64,000 nucleotides of DNA from Mytilinidion resinicola (Eukaryota; Ascomycota; Dothideomycetes; Mytilinidiales; Mytilinidiaceae). Position numbers and translations under genes: made by a program. How positions within the stretch are numbered: the stretch's first letter is position 1; each line of letters begins with the position of its first letter. Shown piece after piece: positions 34,338 to 46,190 of the stretch. Location: positions 769,380-833,379 of the forward strand of contig NW_022985437.1 in the NCBI RefSeq assembly GCF_010093595.1. The letters are read 5' to 3'. The notes under the pieces were generated by a model, which ran no database searches, was not told the DNA's origin, and worked only from the letters and a program-made list of their open reading frames with translations.

Positions 34338-37137
34338 TCACTTCTTCTCCCACCACGGCGCCGGCTTGGACAGCCGCCTCCGGCCCTGCCTGCTGCAATC
34401 GCTGCTCGAGCTCCGGTGGTTGCCATCGTCCTCGCCGCTGCTGTCTCCGCCATGCTCCTGCAGTCGAGCTCGCTGGGACGATGGCATCATCTCCATCTCC
34501 CCGCCATCTCCCTCTGCTGCTGCTGCCGTCCGCACGAAGCTCTTCCGCGCCAGCGGACTCCGCCCTCGACCCGACGCCGAGGGTGTGCGGTCGCCTAGGC
34601 GACGACTGCGGCGGGGGACAATCAGCGAGTTAAACGGGTTCGAGTTCTGCGGGTCCGTAGAAAGGAGTGAGGTGGACTGGGAGGGGATGCTGGAAGCGGC
34701 GCGGGCCGGAACCCGAATTGCGTCATGTGCGAGCGGCGATGGAGGCCGCGATGGGAACTCGGCAAAATTCAGGCTCGTGTTTGCGCTGGTGCTGCGGCTT
34801 CCACGGGCGGGATGTTGCGAGAGATGGAGGTTGGTCTTGGAGTTGTTGGTCGACTCGTCCGAGAACGAGTCGATGGACTTCTGCTTCTTGGACTTCGCGA
34901 AACTGGCTTCGCGGTCGCAGGGGACTCGGCGGTCGGCTTCGTAGAAGGCGCCGCCGGCTGGGCGCTGTGTGGCCTGCGTGTTGTGGTAGAGACGGGCGTC
35001 CTCGGGAGCGACGAAGCTCTCGACGCGGCGGGGCAGGTAGACTGAGTTGCCCGCAGAGAAGGCTGTGATCATTGAGTCGATAGAGTCGCGGGGATGGAGA
35101 GGGATGTGAGGAACATGAGGGTTCCGAGGCATCGTGTTTGGCAAGGTGAGGCCGGAGTCGTTGGACTGATGGTACCAACCACCGGGGAGCCGCTCTGCGG
35201 GTGCGAAGCGACCCTCCAAAAAAGCTGATGGCTGGAGGGGGACGTGGACCGGCCGAGTATCCTTTTGCCTCTCCGCTGCCGGCTTGAAAGTCTCGGGGAT
35301 CACATTGAGGTCATCTCCCATCGCTTCTGCGTGCTCAATGGCAGCTTGAGGCGTGGTCGTCGTATCCGCGGCTCCAGCATCGGCTCGAGGGCCTCCCCAA
35401 GTGCGCTGCCCGGCTGTGAAGATCCCATAGACCATGTACACCCAGTTGAAGAACGGATTGATAATGAACATGAGGGGGTAGAGCATGATTTTGTATCGGC
35501 CAAGCTTCGCGGCGAAATACAGCATGAGGATCCAATTGAGCCCGAGCGAAATACCAATAAATCCAACAGGAAGTTGCTTGATTGTCTGGGATGTTGTTAA
35601 GAGAGATATGACCATGATGAAGAACAAGAGCGCAGTCGTTCGGATCGTGTTCTGCATGAATCGAACGGTGCAGAGGACCGTGTAACGCTTCCAAAGTCGT
35701 ATATCTGTCAGCATGCATACCTCATTTGTGATGAAGCCTAGGAACCACCGGCGGCGTTGCTTGAGCAGACTCTGGTAGGTTTGGACGGCCTCTGTCTTGC
35801 AAAACGCGCCTGTGTTCATTTGGATCTGGTATCGCTCTTTCGTGCCGATCATGAAGAGGTGCGTCAACCAACGATCCTCACCGAGGTGGCATTTCCCGTA
35901 ATCGAAGAGATCGTCACACTGTTCAGCTTTGTCGGCGAAGTAGTACTTTGCCATCTTTCGGAACGCAGAGAAACGGAGAATGGTGAGAGCGCCAGGCAGG
36001 CAGGTCACTGCACCACAACCCGACTCGACAGAACGCTCGAATAGCTGCCCGTGGATGTACTCCATGTCTTGGAGTATGGTGATCAGAGAGTTCTTCTCCG
36101 TAGTGGATGTGATGACCCCAGTCATGGCCAACATGTTCTTCTTGCTTCCAGGCTTGAGCTCCATCTCGTACATAAAGTTCTGGATGCAAACTTTGTCTAA
36201 GATGCAGTCCGAGTCGATAAAGAGCACGAAGAGGTTGTCGTTGCGCTTGAGGTAATCCGTATAGATTTTGTCAATCAGCTTGAAGGTCCGCTTTTGGCAA
36301 TGTCGCTTGCCGCCGTGCGGGAATCGAGAGACGGTGATGCGAGTGCTCCGATAGGTAACGTCGATACTCTTGGGATATGAATCGAGAGTCAGAGGGACAC
36401 CAAGCTTCTCAATGGTGTTCAAGTAGAGTTCGTCTTCTTGATCTCCGTCGAACGAGAGGAAGACGTGCAAGCATGATGGAGGATACTCGCAGTCGACGAG
36501 TGAATCTACTGTTCTCAAAAGGATTTCCGGGACTTCCTTATAGCAGGGCATAACGATAACAACTTTGGGCGCCGAGTTCTCATCCAGAACGGTCTTGATC
36601 CGAGTGGTACGTCCAATGGAGTGTGTGACTAGCTGGTAGACACACAGCAACCAGGGTATAATGAGAAGGCCGGAGAATGACCAGAAGGCGAACCACTGCA
36701 AGAAGGAGACCACCTCCAAAGGGAAGTACTGGGTTATTTTTGCGGGAAGCGGGAGCGTGACGACCATGATCGGAAGGAATATCATTCTTCCAATAGTTAG
36801 CAACTAATCATACGGAAAGCAGCTAGTACCTACCGGAGCAGCGTGAACACAACCATAATGATAACAGCCAAGATCTTGATGCTAAGGTTCTCCGCCTTCT
36901 GATAAACCTTGACGAGGCAGTAGAGGAATGCGGCTAGCCAAAGAAACCACTCCAAAAAGGCCGCTAGCATAATCGTTCCGACAATGGCAACATAGACAAT
37001 CTGAGACACCACAGTCAGCTAGAGTCCAGATTCAAGTATATATATTGAGGAATACTCACATCTTTGACCGGCCACGGGTCCGTAATGGCGCCCACTCCAT
37101 TGCCGTTGACTGTGCGTGCCAAGACTTCACTCCACAT
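34338..37137 (-). CDS. Chitin synthase, class VI (ChsD-like)
   Basis: Polymerises UDP-GlcNAc into wall chitin at the plasma membrane. 897 residues from three exons: 37137-37060, 37000-36834 and 36786-34338, phases consistent. Exon 1 starts MWSEVLARTVNGNGVG. Membrane helices occur in exon 2 (IVYVAIVGTIMLAAFLEWFL, ILAVIIMVVFTLL) and at the start of exon 3. The glycosyltransferase core shows VVIVMPCYKE, LSFDGD, LFIDSDCIL (DxD-like), GEDRWLTHL and QRRRWFLG, then more helices. The C-terminal tail (about 520-897) is Ser/Pro/Arg rich and divergent, with RTWGGPRADAG near its start. No myosin head is seen, so this is not class V or VII, and the pattern fits the ChsD type; class number is by memory of the family. 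Confidence 0.92.
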
Positions 37138-38250
37138 GTCTGTCCAGCAAGCTGTGGAAGCGAAGGTTCGAGTCGAGGATTACGAGCGGTGTAACGAGTG
37201 AGGGTCCAACGAGAGAGGATGGACGGGTCAAACAGAGATAGATAATGGCATGGACTAGTAGACGTTGGGGGACGTGGGGTGGTGGGTGAGGTTTCGGGTG
37301 GCTGCTGGGTTCGCAGTCAGTACGCAGTCTCGGAGCAGAAGTCTGAGTTAAGGCGGCTTGCTTGAATTCAATGGCTGGCTCCCGATCGGGCTTCTGCAGC
37401 AGGCTACGTGCGTGGGCAAAGGACAGCGCGGCAAGTTACCCGTGATCATGGACACTGGGCCACACGTAACACAACAGAGCAATTGCCAGCCCGCAGCACT
37501 TGCTTGTGGCACAACGCTAGAGGAGGAGCGGGATGCTTTTGGAAACCGAGGAAAAGAAGTCGACTTTAAATACCCGAGGCCGCACCACGTTGCAAAGGTG
37601 AACGACCGAGCCGTGTGAATGAACAGGGAGATGGCGGTCAATGGTATTCACCACGAGGGAAGACAAAAAACGAGAGCGCTCGAGAGGCTGAGAAGTAGTG
37701 GAGCTGAGGACTCTGCAATGCCCATAGCTGAAAGAGACATGCTGAGAATGACAGCAAGTGATGATAGCCTATCCCGGAAGTATCGCCTTCTTGAGTATCT
37801 AAACGAGCACTCCCCATCGTGCCTACCGCCATGAAGCCAGATGACGCTCAACTGGTCAATGCTTAGAATATGACAACGCCCCATCTCCCTCCTCGTGGCC
37901 TCCTCTGGGCGTGTTGTACAACAAAACCCGGAGGCGTATGCAGGAACTGCAGTTTGCAGCCCCAATCTCACCGCTGCATCTGAACTGCATCCTGCAAGTA
38001 ACTTCACCGAGGCTGAAGATTGATCTCGGCCCCCGAGCTCTCGTGTGCTCCGTGTGTCTGACTTCCATTGAAAGCTCCCACCGGCGAGGCTGATGAGAGG
38101 GTCGGTGTTGAGGTTCTACAGACCCTGGAGGCAGATATTGCCAAGCACACACTGGGCGTCAATCGACCAGCACCTCGCCGTGCATGGCGAACAGAATTGA
38201 GCCTAGCGGAGGCGTCCTGGTGTTTCGTTGGCCTCTCGGTCACGGTGAAG

Positions 38251-38337
38251 GTACGAAGGAGCTCGTTTTTCTTGAGTCATACCATGCTACTGAAATTGGG
38301 CGAGGGCATAGACGCGAGAAAACGAGCTCCTTCGTAC
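38251..38337. repeat. Hairpin with perfect 19-bp arms
   Basis: Left arm 38251-38269 (GTACGAAGGAGCTCGTTTT) is exactly complementary to 38319-38337, separated by a 49-nt loop. Beyond the 19 bp the match continues loosely (CTT against GAG). Confidence 0.9.
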
Positions 38338-38577
38338 AAAACGCGGAGAAGGCTCGAGGATATGTGACTGCGCCATTGATGCTATCAGGAAGCTCGTCTG
38401 CTCCAAGCCACCATTGCTCAGCAGCAAACTTCCTCCTCTGACCACCCGCCACGAACAAGTTCACAAGACTGATTGAAGAGGGGGAATGCAAGAGATGCCT
38501 CACCTTCCCCTTGTCCGAAGCTCGGGAGGCCGTGCCGATCACAGCGGTAACGTGGTGCCACGCACGCTAGGCACGAG

Positions 38578-38770
38578 AAAAGTGGCACACTCACCAAATA
38601 CTCTGCTCGTCTGTACACCTGTCTGCCACTGTCTGGGGTGCTTCAACAAGTTTCCACATGGTCCAAGGCAAAGGGGCTATATCTCGTTCAGACTCCTGGA
38701 AATGCATTGAAGCACCTCAAGCAGTAGCAGACAGGTGTACACACGAGACAGCATTAGTGTGCCACCTTTT
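38578..38770. repeat. Imperfect inverted-repeat element, about 75-bp arms
   Basis: The left arm (38578-38655) and the reverse complement of the right arm (38698-38770) share GTGGCACACT, TGTACACCTGTCTGC, CACTG/TACTG, GGTGCTTCAA and TTTCC with a 5-nt gap and several substitutions. Similarity may extend outward through the GTGCCACGC area. The loop is about 42 nt. Looks like a decayed miniature inverted-repeat element. Confidence 0.75.
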
Positions 38771-39701
38771 CCATGCCCCGCGTGCCACGACAGGTGGCCA
38801 GCAAGCAGGGGGCTCTCAAAATAGTCTTTCCCGAAGCTCAGGCACGGTCGAGGCCGCACCGTTGGTGTTTATGAGGATACATCGCAGCGTCTTCACGGCT
38901 GTGTCAAGACAAGCGTCCGCGATACGGGTCTCTCGGGTCTCGAGAAGTAACCGTCGCGGTTCAGATAGAAGATTCGATACTGACAAACGTAATCATCTGG
39001 GAAACCCGGCTGTCTCTCCGGTGCACCCAATGGAATCAGCTAATAGCTTCATTGTGCACGTGGCACTACTCTGATTGGCCGATCAGAGCTATTTCCTTCA
39101 CCGTGATGCATGATTGGAGCCCTGAGGAGTCTGAACCACAGCATGCTCTTGAAACTAGCAATTACATAGAGAGCGGCCCAGTGATAATGCGACTCCTGGA
39201 GACATGGTGGAAGTATGTGAGACGTACGCTGTTTTCTAGTCAGACATGCAGGTGAGGTCGTACGCAGAACATTTGTTCTAGCAAAACGCCCTGACTCATC
39301 GAAAAGTCACTCCGGAAAACTAGTAATCTGTGAAAGCGCGCGCCGCAAACAGCTTCAGCGCACCGTCAAGCCCTCATTATACATGACTGTTGAGGAAGCT
39401 GGCTGTGATAGGCCGCTGGCTACGGATAAGTGGCGCGTCCCGCGGGCGCATTTATTTTGGCTCTAGCTTGTCTTGAACCTCCCACTTGCTTCAATCGACC
39501 ACGCACCAAGCTCCAAACGCCAGCGCGACCGCCTTCAATTCACCTTTCCTGCCGCCAGCAAACAGAGACATCGCCGGCTAGAAGCCTGTCCATCGATATC
39601 AACCGTCAAATGCACACCCTGCCTGCGTGGACTCTGCAACCTCTAAATGCGTCCTGCCCTTGACGCAACCCCCTCCATCAGTGCGAGATAGCTCTGCCGC
39701 C

Positions 39702-42700
39702 ATGGAACGGCAGAGAAAGCGTACGTCTCCTGCACACAAGCTTGCCAGCTCCAATACTGACCAGGGTTCTTCTTCCAGGCGAGCTGCGCGAACAGAACGC
39801 GCGAGTGTGGGCTGGCGACACAGGTAGGGCCTTTCGCATGTTATCCCGACCCCTCCGCTCACATATACTGCAGATGTGTTCCCGGTCCAAGGCTCGCTCG
39901 ACTCCTCTATGAAGAAAAATACCGCCTTTATCAAACGACTACGCACTGCGATCACGGCAAGCTCCCAGGGCCAATTCCTCCAAGAAGTTAGAACCCTCTC
40001 GCTCCACAAATACCTCTCCGAGATAATCTCCGCCTGCTACGAGGGTCTTTGCAAGCTCAAATCGCCAGGGGAAATCGCTGCTGGTGTCGAAATAGTCAGC
40101 GCACTGCACCAACGCTTCGGACCTGGAGAGTTCACCGGATTCATTGGCTGGCACATTGGGAGAGGGCTGAGCACACCGGACAAGGCACACCTCAAGGCGC
40201 TGGCGCAGGATGTTCGGGAGAGGGAAGAGAAGGACCGTCTAGCCCGCCAGCGCGTCTTGCTACGGGTAGCAACCGAGTTATGGCTCGTTGGGGTGTTGCG
40301 GAGTTTGGACGACGTCACCAGGCCAGAAGAAGCTGCAAAAGGCAAGGATAGCGTGAAGCTGGTAGAGAGCGCTGGAAAAACAAAGTCCTCGGCTAACGGC
40401 CCTCGGTCGGATGGCGTGGATGCGGAGCCCTTTCCTCTTGAAGTGCTCAAGGATATGCTGGGTCATGACCGGGAGCACGTCAATCTTCCTCTGGTGGTCA
40501 TCTTCGTCAAGGCATTTGCATGGGATGTGCTAGGAGCCAAGACCTCCCCTGAAGGCCGCAAGACTGTTCTTGCGGACGGATCTACTACCGCACCAGGGGA
40601 CAGAGAATCGGCTGCCGGAACAGACTCTGAGGACTTGACTGCTAAGGACCCACCAATCACGACGACAGAACTTCGCCAGCGTTTCAAGAACGTTCTTCTC
40701 CGTTATTTTGAGGATGTGAAGAACCACCTGGCCCGCGACCAAAAGACTCTTGTTGCTCAGGGACGTCGTAATGCAGAGGCATACGTCAAGTCTGGCGAAG
40801 TATTTGAAGATCGCCAGGCCAACTACGAGAAACAGACCAAGGCTCAGGAGAAACTTGTCGTCAATGCCCAAGTACTTGCGGACGCACTCGGTGCGGATAT
40901 GCCAGATTTGAAGGAGAAAGATACTACTGCTGCTTCCGGGGATAGTTCGATTGGCCTTGTAAAAGCTGGGGATTATCTTCGTGGCCAGGGCGAAGGGCCT
41001 GGAATCTGGGAAGATGAAGAGGAACGCCGCTTCTACGAGAATGTTATCGATCTCAAGGACCGGGTACCTGGAATCCTTCTCGAGGAACCCAAGAAGAAGA
41101 AACCCGACAACGACGAGCAAGTGGGAAAGAAGATTGAGAGCAAGCCATCGGGTGTGGATCCAGAAGCTACGGAGAAACTAGATGCGACAGCGGATGCTAA
41201 GCTTGTGGATGGTGAAGACCAGTCAACGGCCATTGCAAACAAGTCAGTTGGAGCCCAGGTGGATGCAATTCTAGCACGTCTACCAGACGCCAACTCAAAA
41301 GACTTGGTCGATCAAGCGGCTGTTGATTTCTGCTTCTTGAACTCCAAAGCTTCTCGCAATAGGCTGATCAAAGCAGTACAAGACATCCCAAAGAGCCGCT
41401 CCGACATTTTGCCGCTATATTCTAGACTGGTTGCAACCCTTGGCAAATACATGCCAGATGTCTCCCAGGGACTGGTAACTTACTTGGATGACGAATTTCG
41501 CAGCCTGCAGCGGCGCAAGTCCAAGGATTTTCTTGGACAAGTCAGGACTCAGAACGTGCGCTATCTTGCAGAGTTGACAAAATTCGGCGTCGTTCCTGAG
41601 CATGTCATATTCCACTGTCTTAAGGTCAGCCTTGATGAGTTTTCGAGGATGAATATTGAGATCATATGCAATCTCCTTGAGAACTGCGGCCGCTATCTTC
41701 TTCGTAATCCGGAAACTTCGCCGCGAATGCACTCCTTTCTGGAGACCCTTCAGCGTAAGAAGGCAGCTCAGCATCTTGGCCAACAAGAGCGTATGCTCAT
41801 TGAAAATGCCGTTTATTACGTCAATCCGCCCGAACGATCTGCCATCGAGCAGAAAGAGAGGACCCCATTAGAGCTATTCCTTCGCAAGCTCGCTTATCAA
41901 GATTTGAGTAGACGGACTGTCGATAAGATCGTTAAGCAGGTTCGGAAGCTTCATTGGGAAGAAGACGAGGTCGTGAACATCATCCATAAGATCTTCACCA
42001 AACCAGGCAAAATAAAGTATAGCAACATACATCTTCTTGCTGATATTCTTTCGTCTCTCCACAGATATCACCAGGAGTTCTGCATGTCGGTCATTGACGA
42101 CCTTCTCGAATCAATCACTTTTGGACTGGAGCTCAACGACTTCAAATTCAACCAACGTCGCATAGCAGAAGTCAAGTATCTTGGGGAGCTATACATCTAC
42201 AAAATGGTCGACACCAATCTCCTTTTTGACACTTTTTATAAGATTGCGTCTTATGGGCACGAGGGCAATACTCCGAAGCGCGGCAGCATCAACCCATTGG
42301 ATCTTCCAGATGATTACTTCCGGATTCGTCTGATTTGCAACCTTCTAGAGACCTGCGGCGTGTATTTTGTGAAGGGACCATTAGCGAAGAAGTTCGAGTT
42401 CTTTTTAACGTTCTTTCAGTACTACGTTTATGGCGTCAAAGACCCGTTACCTATGGATATCGAATTTCTCGTCCAAGACGCTTACATGCTGGCCAGACCG
42501 CAATGGAAGCTTTTGACGGATCCTGAAGAAGCATCCAACGCCTTTGTCGAGATCGTCAGGCAAAATTACCAGACTGCTACAGTCGACAAGGCGGACGAAG
42601 CAGACGAACTCGACGAAGCATCCGCCTCTGATGATGAGGATGGCGCTGAGGATGACGCGGTTGACATTGCCGATGAAGATGGAGACAAAGAAGAAGAGAA

Positions 42701-43621
42701 GTCTTCTGAGGACGAAGATGACGATGAGCCACTGGAGCGAGTATTTGAAGATGAAGAAGAGCAAATCGTCGTCACTCGCCAGGAGGACGAGAGAGACCCG
42801 GAAGCTGACGCGGACTTCGATCGCGAGCTTGCCAAGTTGATGTCTGAGAGTCTAGACTCCCGCAAGTTCGAACGCAAAACGGTCTTCGATGTTCCACTAC
42901 CGATGCGACGTGCTCGCGAGCAAGCTTCCAATACAGAGGATAGTGCAGCCGAGGCGGCGCCTGCTCCGGCACCTCCGTCCAACACTATGAAGTTTTCTCT
43001 TCTAAGCAAGCGCGGCAATCGACAACAGGTATGTCTTCACCCTACAATCTCTCGGTTCAGTGACTAATACAGCTCTAGACGCGGTCCATTGATCTGCCTT
43101 CCGACTCCAACTTCGCCATTGCAATGAAGAGCAAGCAGCAGGCAGAGAGAGAGGAGCAACAGCGTATCAAGAATCTCGTCCTGAACTACGACCTCCGAGG
43201 CACAGACGAAAATGAAAGCGACGGTGATACACCATTTTCTCATTTACTTCAGCCCAACTGCAACAGAAAACATACTGAGACATCCTCAGGCCTCGAAAAG
43301 CAGCACAACCCCTACATCCAGCCGCGCATTGACAAAGCAGGCAACAACCGGAGTAATCAGCGCGCCAGGAAACTACAGCTTAGCGATGTCGAGTGGTATG
43401 GAAACAAACGTTCCTCATCTCAGACTCCACTCTCCACTCTCAGTCAGCCTTCTCTCCCTCGAAAAAAGATCGTCGAATCAGACTCAAAGGTGTCAGGACG
43501 ACGAGACTCTCTTTTACCCGACGATCAATTTCCTTCGTTGAAAGATTCTCAGTCTCAGAATCAAGTCCGTCGTCAGGCTTCGCGCCCGACTTCTCGGCGC
43601 ACTTTTAGAAAGCGGGGCTGA
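39702..43621 (+). CDS. UPF2: Nonsense-mediated mRNA decay factor Upf2/Nmd2
   Basis: Bridges Upf1 and Upf3 in nonsense-mediated decay in the cytoplasm. 1,253 residues from four exons: 39702-39720, 39779-39823, 39874-43028 and 43079-43621. The first exons give MERQRKRELREQNARVWAGD and then SLDSSMKKNTAFIKRLR, a pattern of fungal Upf2. Three MIF4G-type helical domains are seen: one at about 35-300, one at about 477-660 (DAILARLPDANSKDLVDQA) and one at about 680-910 (LELFLRKLAYQDLS). An acidic Glu/Asp stretch lies at about 927-990. The C-terminal Upf1-binding tail carries the segment QAEREEQQRIKNLVLNYDL. The 19-nt first exon is tiny but the join is required for frame and homology. Confidence 0.95.
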
Positions 43622-45084
43622 CGAGGCCATTCTTCGGCTTCATTCCAGGACTTGATGCACTATTTACTTGCATCTGCAAGCATCGATACACCTTTACACG
43701 CTGATACAACTATCTTCTACTGCTTCTAGTCGTCTCGAAGAGCGCAAGCATGCCACGGAGCCACTCGTCGAGGCACCGCGGAAGCTAGCTCAAGTCACAC
43801 CCTGCCCATGTGGTCGTCACATGGCCAGGCAGATGAGCATTGCACGTTGTAGCGCGGCTCGACTCCAGAGACGGCTATTCGTGAGGTGGAATAAATATGG
43901 CGGTAAGTATGACACAGATGGAGGATCGAGGGGAGATTGCTTTAGCGGTCTGACTGCCCGAGGCAGGTCGCATGCACGAGGATGGCGTGGATGCATATTG
44001 CAATTGCATTTGGCGCAGAACTACGTCTCCCAACGGGAGGGATGTGTTGAAAATACGGGACCGAAATCATGTAGCTGACTTACCTAACTCAAGTCACTCT
44101 TTTGGGCTACATACCACTATCTGACCGTGTCGCATTTATTCCTACACCACCCTCTCACGCCCGGTGGCCTAGCGTGAATATGAAGCCACAGGCTCAACAG
44201 GTGGAATTAGGTCTCGAGGTTTGAAGGTAGCCCATTTCTGGACTAAAGATTACCGTACACCACTCTAAGCTTGCGTGCACTTTCCTAACACCGCCTGAAG
44301 TCCCCTAGTACGTATGAAGAGTTGGACAACGATAGTTTTAACGAGCCTAATAGCGCGGTGGGCCACCTCGGATGGCGTTTAGAATGTATAACTAGCCACT
44401 TTACGTTTAACAGAGCGTTGTAGCCGTGCTAAGTTTGCCGAAAGCACGATGCTTTGGCCGCATTACTTTTAAAATTATTACCCCCAAATTTATGGCTTGA
44501 TCTGCGCACTGGGCCATCGGGCGTGATAGGGGGCTGAAGGTATGTGAGTTCCACGAATGCTGATCTTCAGAGGCTGAGGAACGTACAGAACAACTTCCCG
44601 CGGGTGATGACATCAGCGCTGTAACAGTCGCAGGTGCTCATCCATCCCGAACCTAATTTGCGGCTTCTACGATTGAGGTATAGTGACAGATCTGCTTGAT
44701 GATTCCGCGGTATTAATAAAGAGTTGGCCAATAACGGCTGGGGGCTTTCGGAAGATCACCGTATTTTAAGCCCAAAGCAGCTGTCAAATCTCCCCGCTGT
44801 GCCGCTAAAAGGCCGCTAAAAGGCCGCTAAAGGTCCCTGCATTTGTGGACGTCACCGGTTCTTGGCATATGCCATCACTACACTGAAGGAGACAGTCAGA
44901 TAAATAGACGGCCAGGCAGAGCAGGTTGCTGCTCCGCGTACCACCTGGCTTTTAGTCTGCACAGTCTGCCTATTCTGGAGCAACGAGCGTCACAGATCAG
45001 GAGCTCAACAAGCCCAATTCGAATTAAATATATCACCCCATCACCCCTTGTTTACGTATATATCCCCACCCAATCACCGCCAAG
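43622..45084. other. Intergenic, no gene seen
   Basis: UPF2 3' flank followed by the promoter of the small gene at 45085. Contains a short triplicated GGCCGCTAAAA motif at about 44807-44832. No coding frame supported. Confidence 0.6.
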
Positions 45085-45732
45085 ATGGGCGACTCCGAAT
45101 CCACTGCCTTCCTTTCAACCCGAGCCGCACTCTCAAGCAATCCATCCTACAATCTCAGCACGCCATCCCAGCTCACCCCAAACACCCGCTCCGAAGCTGA
45201 AGCTGCCCTCACGGCGAATTCACAGGCTCAGACCGACTCAGCCGCCCCGACTACTCCTCTGCAAGACGCGGCAGCCCGCTTCGAAGCTCTCGCCGGAACC
45301 AAATCCGAATACATGGCTGCTAGCACGGACAGCGGTGTCGGAAAGACTCTGAACGAGAAGGAAGCTGCAATCGACGAGGCGAAGCTGGCGTACAGACGGA
45401 CACCGGCCCGTACGAGCAGCTCGAACTACGCAGAAGCGCTAGTTGGAGCGGGGATGTCACCTGCGCCGCATACGTCGACTGTCTACGAGGAACCAGGCAG
45501 CATGTCGCCGGACTCGATTGCTGCGATGAAGGGAGTGGTGCCGTTGAAGACGGGAGTGGGCGAGGGCCAGGCGGAGGCGGTCAAGAGGGCGAGGCCGGCG
45601 GGGCTGAAGCTGGGGGATCTGGGAAGGAAGCAGAGCTGGAGCCCGGAGGACTTCAAGCACGTGTATAGTGAGAGGTTGATGGTGAAGGGGAATGAGGATC
45701 CGGGCTACTCGAGCACTGTGGAAGAGGGATAG
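45085..45732 (+). CDS. Small Ser/Thr/Ala-rich hypothetical protein
   Basis: 215 residues, no introns visible. No known domain. The N-terminus MGDSESTAFLSTRAALS is Ser/Thr rich, followed by EAEAALTANSQAQTD. A middle segment is EKEAAIDEAKLAYRRTPART. The C-terminal part (KLGDLGRKQSWSPEDFKHVY) looks structured and conserved-like. The ATG sits 25-60 nt after AT-rich promoter-like sequence, and codon use (third-position G/C bias) fits a real gene. It lies between UPF2 and the L-2-hydroxyglutarate dehydrogenase-like gene, all on the same strand. Function unknown. Confidence 0.65.
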   Translation: MGDSESTAFLSTRAALSSNPSYNLSTPSQLTPNTRSEAEAALTANSQAQTDSAAPTTPLQDAAARFEALAGTKSEYMAASTDSGVGKTLNEKEAAIDEAKLAYRRTPARTSSSNYAEALVGAGMSPAPHTSTVYEEPGSMSPDSIAAMKGVVPLKTGVGEGQAEAVKRARPAGLKLGDLGRKQSWSPEDFKHVYSERLMVKGNEDPGYSSTVEEG

Positions 45733-46190
45733 CTGTGTCTGTGCAAGGGACATGCGATGGGTCATGCATAGGGATCTTTTCTTTGTCTCGGCCTGGTATT
45801 GAGCGAAAATGGTCCTCAGGTCTGCTTGCAGGCGGTTATGACTGACGAGATTGTTGCTAACCATCATGTCTCCTGGCGGAGCAAATGGAGTCTGAAATAC
45901 AAAACGATTCACAACACTGTTACGATGACCTTCAAAGGCTATCCGCTTCCTACGTTAGGTACTTCCTCAGCACTGCTAAAGAACCTCAACAAAGTCGTAA
46001 GAGAGTCAGTCCCCCGTTAAACGCTAGTCCGAATGAAGCTAGCAGGGATCATCGCAAGCAACGTCATGGGTCAAACGCAACCTCTCAACCATCCCAGATA
46101 TACTTCAGTCCAACGATCTTCAAACTTTCAGTGTCACCGCTTTTCTAATTGCAGCGCCCCCGATACGCCGCATTTTTGTCTCTGCGTTCA
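45733..46190. other. Short intergenic
   Basis: 3' flank of the small gene and upstream flank of the FAD-dependent oxidoreductase. Nothing further seen. Confidence 0.55.

Larger units (their letters stand above)
37138..39701. other. Intergenic with inverted repeats
   Basis: Between a chitin synthase 5' end (-) and UPF2 (+). Holds two inverted-repeat elements described separately (38251-38337 and 38578-38770). Small frames on both strands cross these repeats and are not credible genes. Confidence 0.6.

Noticed and set aside
34316..35068. Long plus-strand frames over the chitin synthase tail
   Set aside because: Antisense shadows of the GC-rich Ser/Pro tail.
24696..37137. Secondary-metabolite cluster around the C6 regulator
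   Set aside because: No polyketide, peptide or terpene synthase; neighbours are housekeeping genes.
38658..39074. 138-codon frame after the inverted repeat
   Set aside because: Starts inside the repeat element; no domain.
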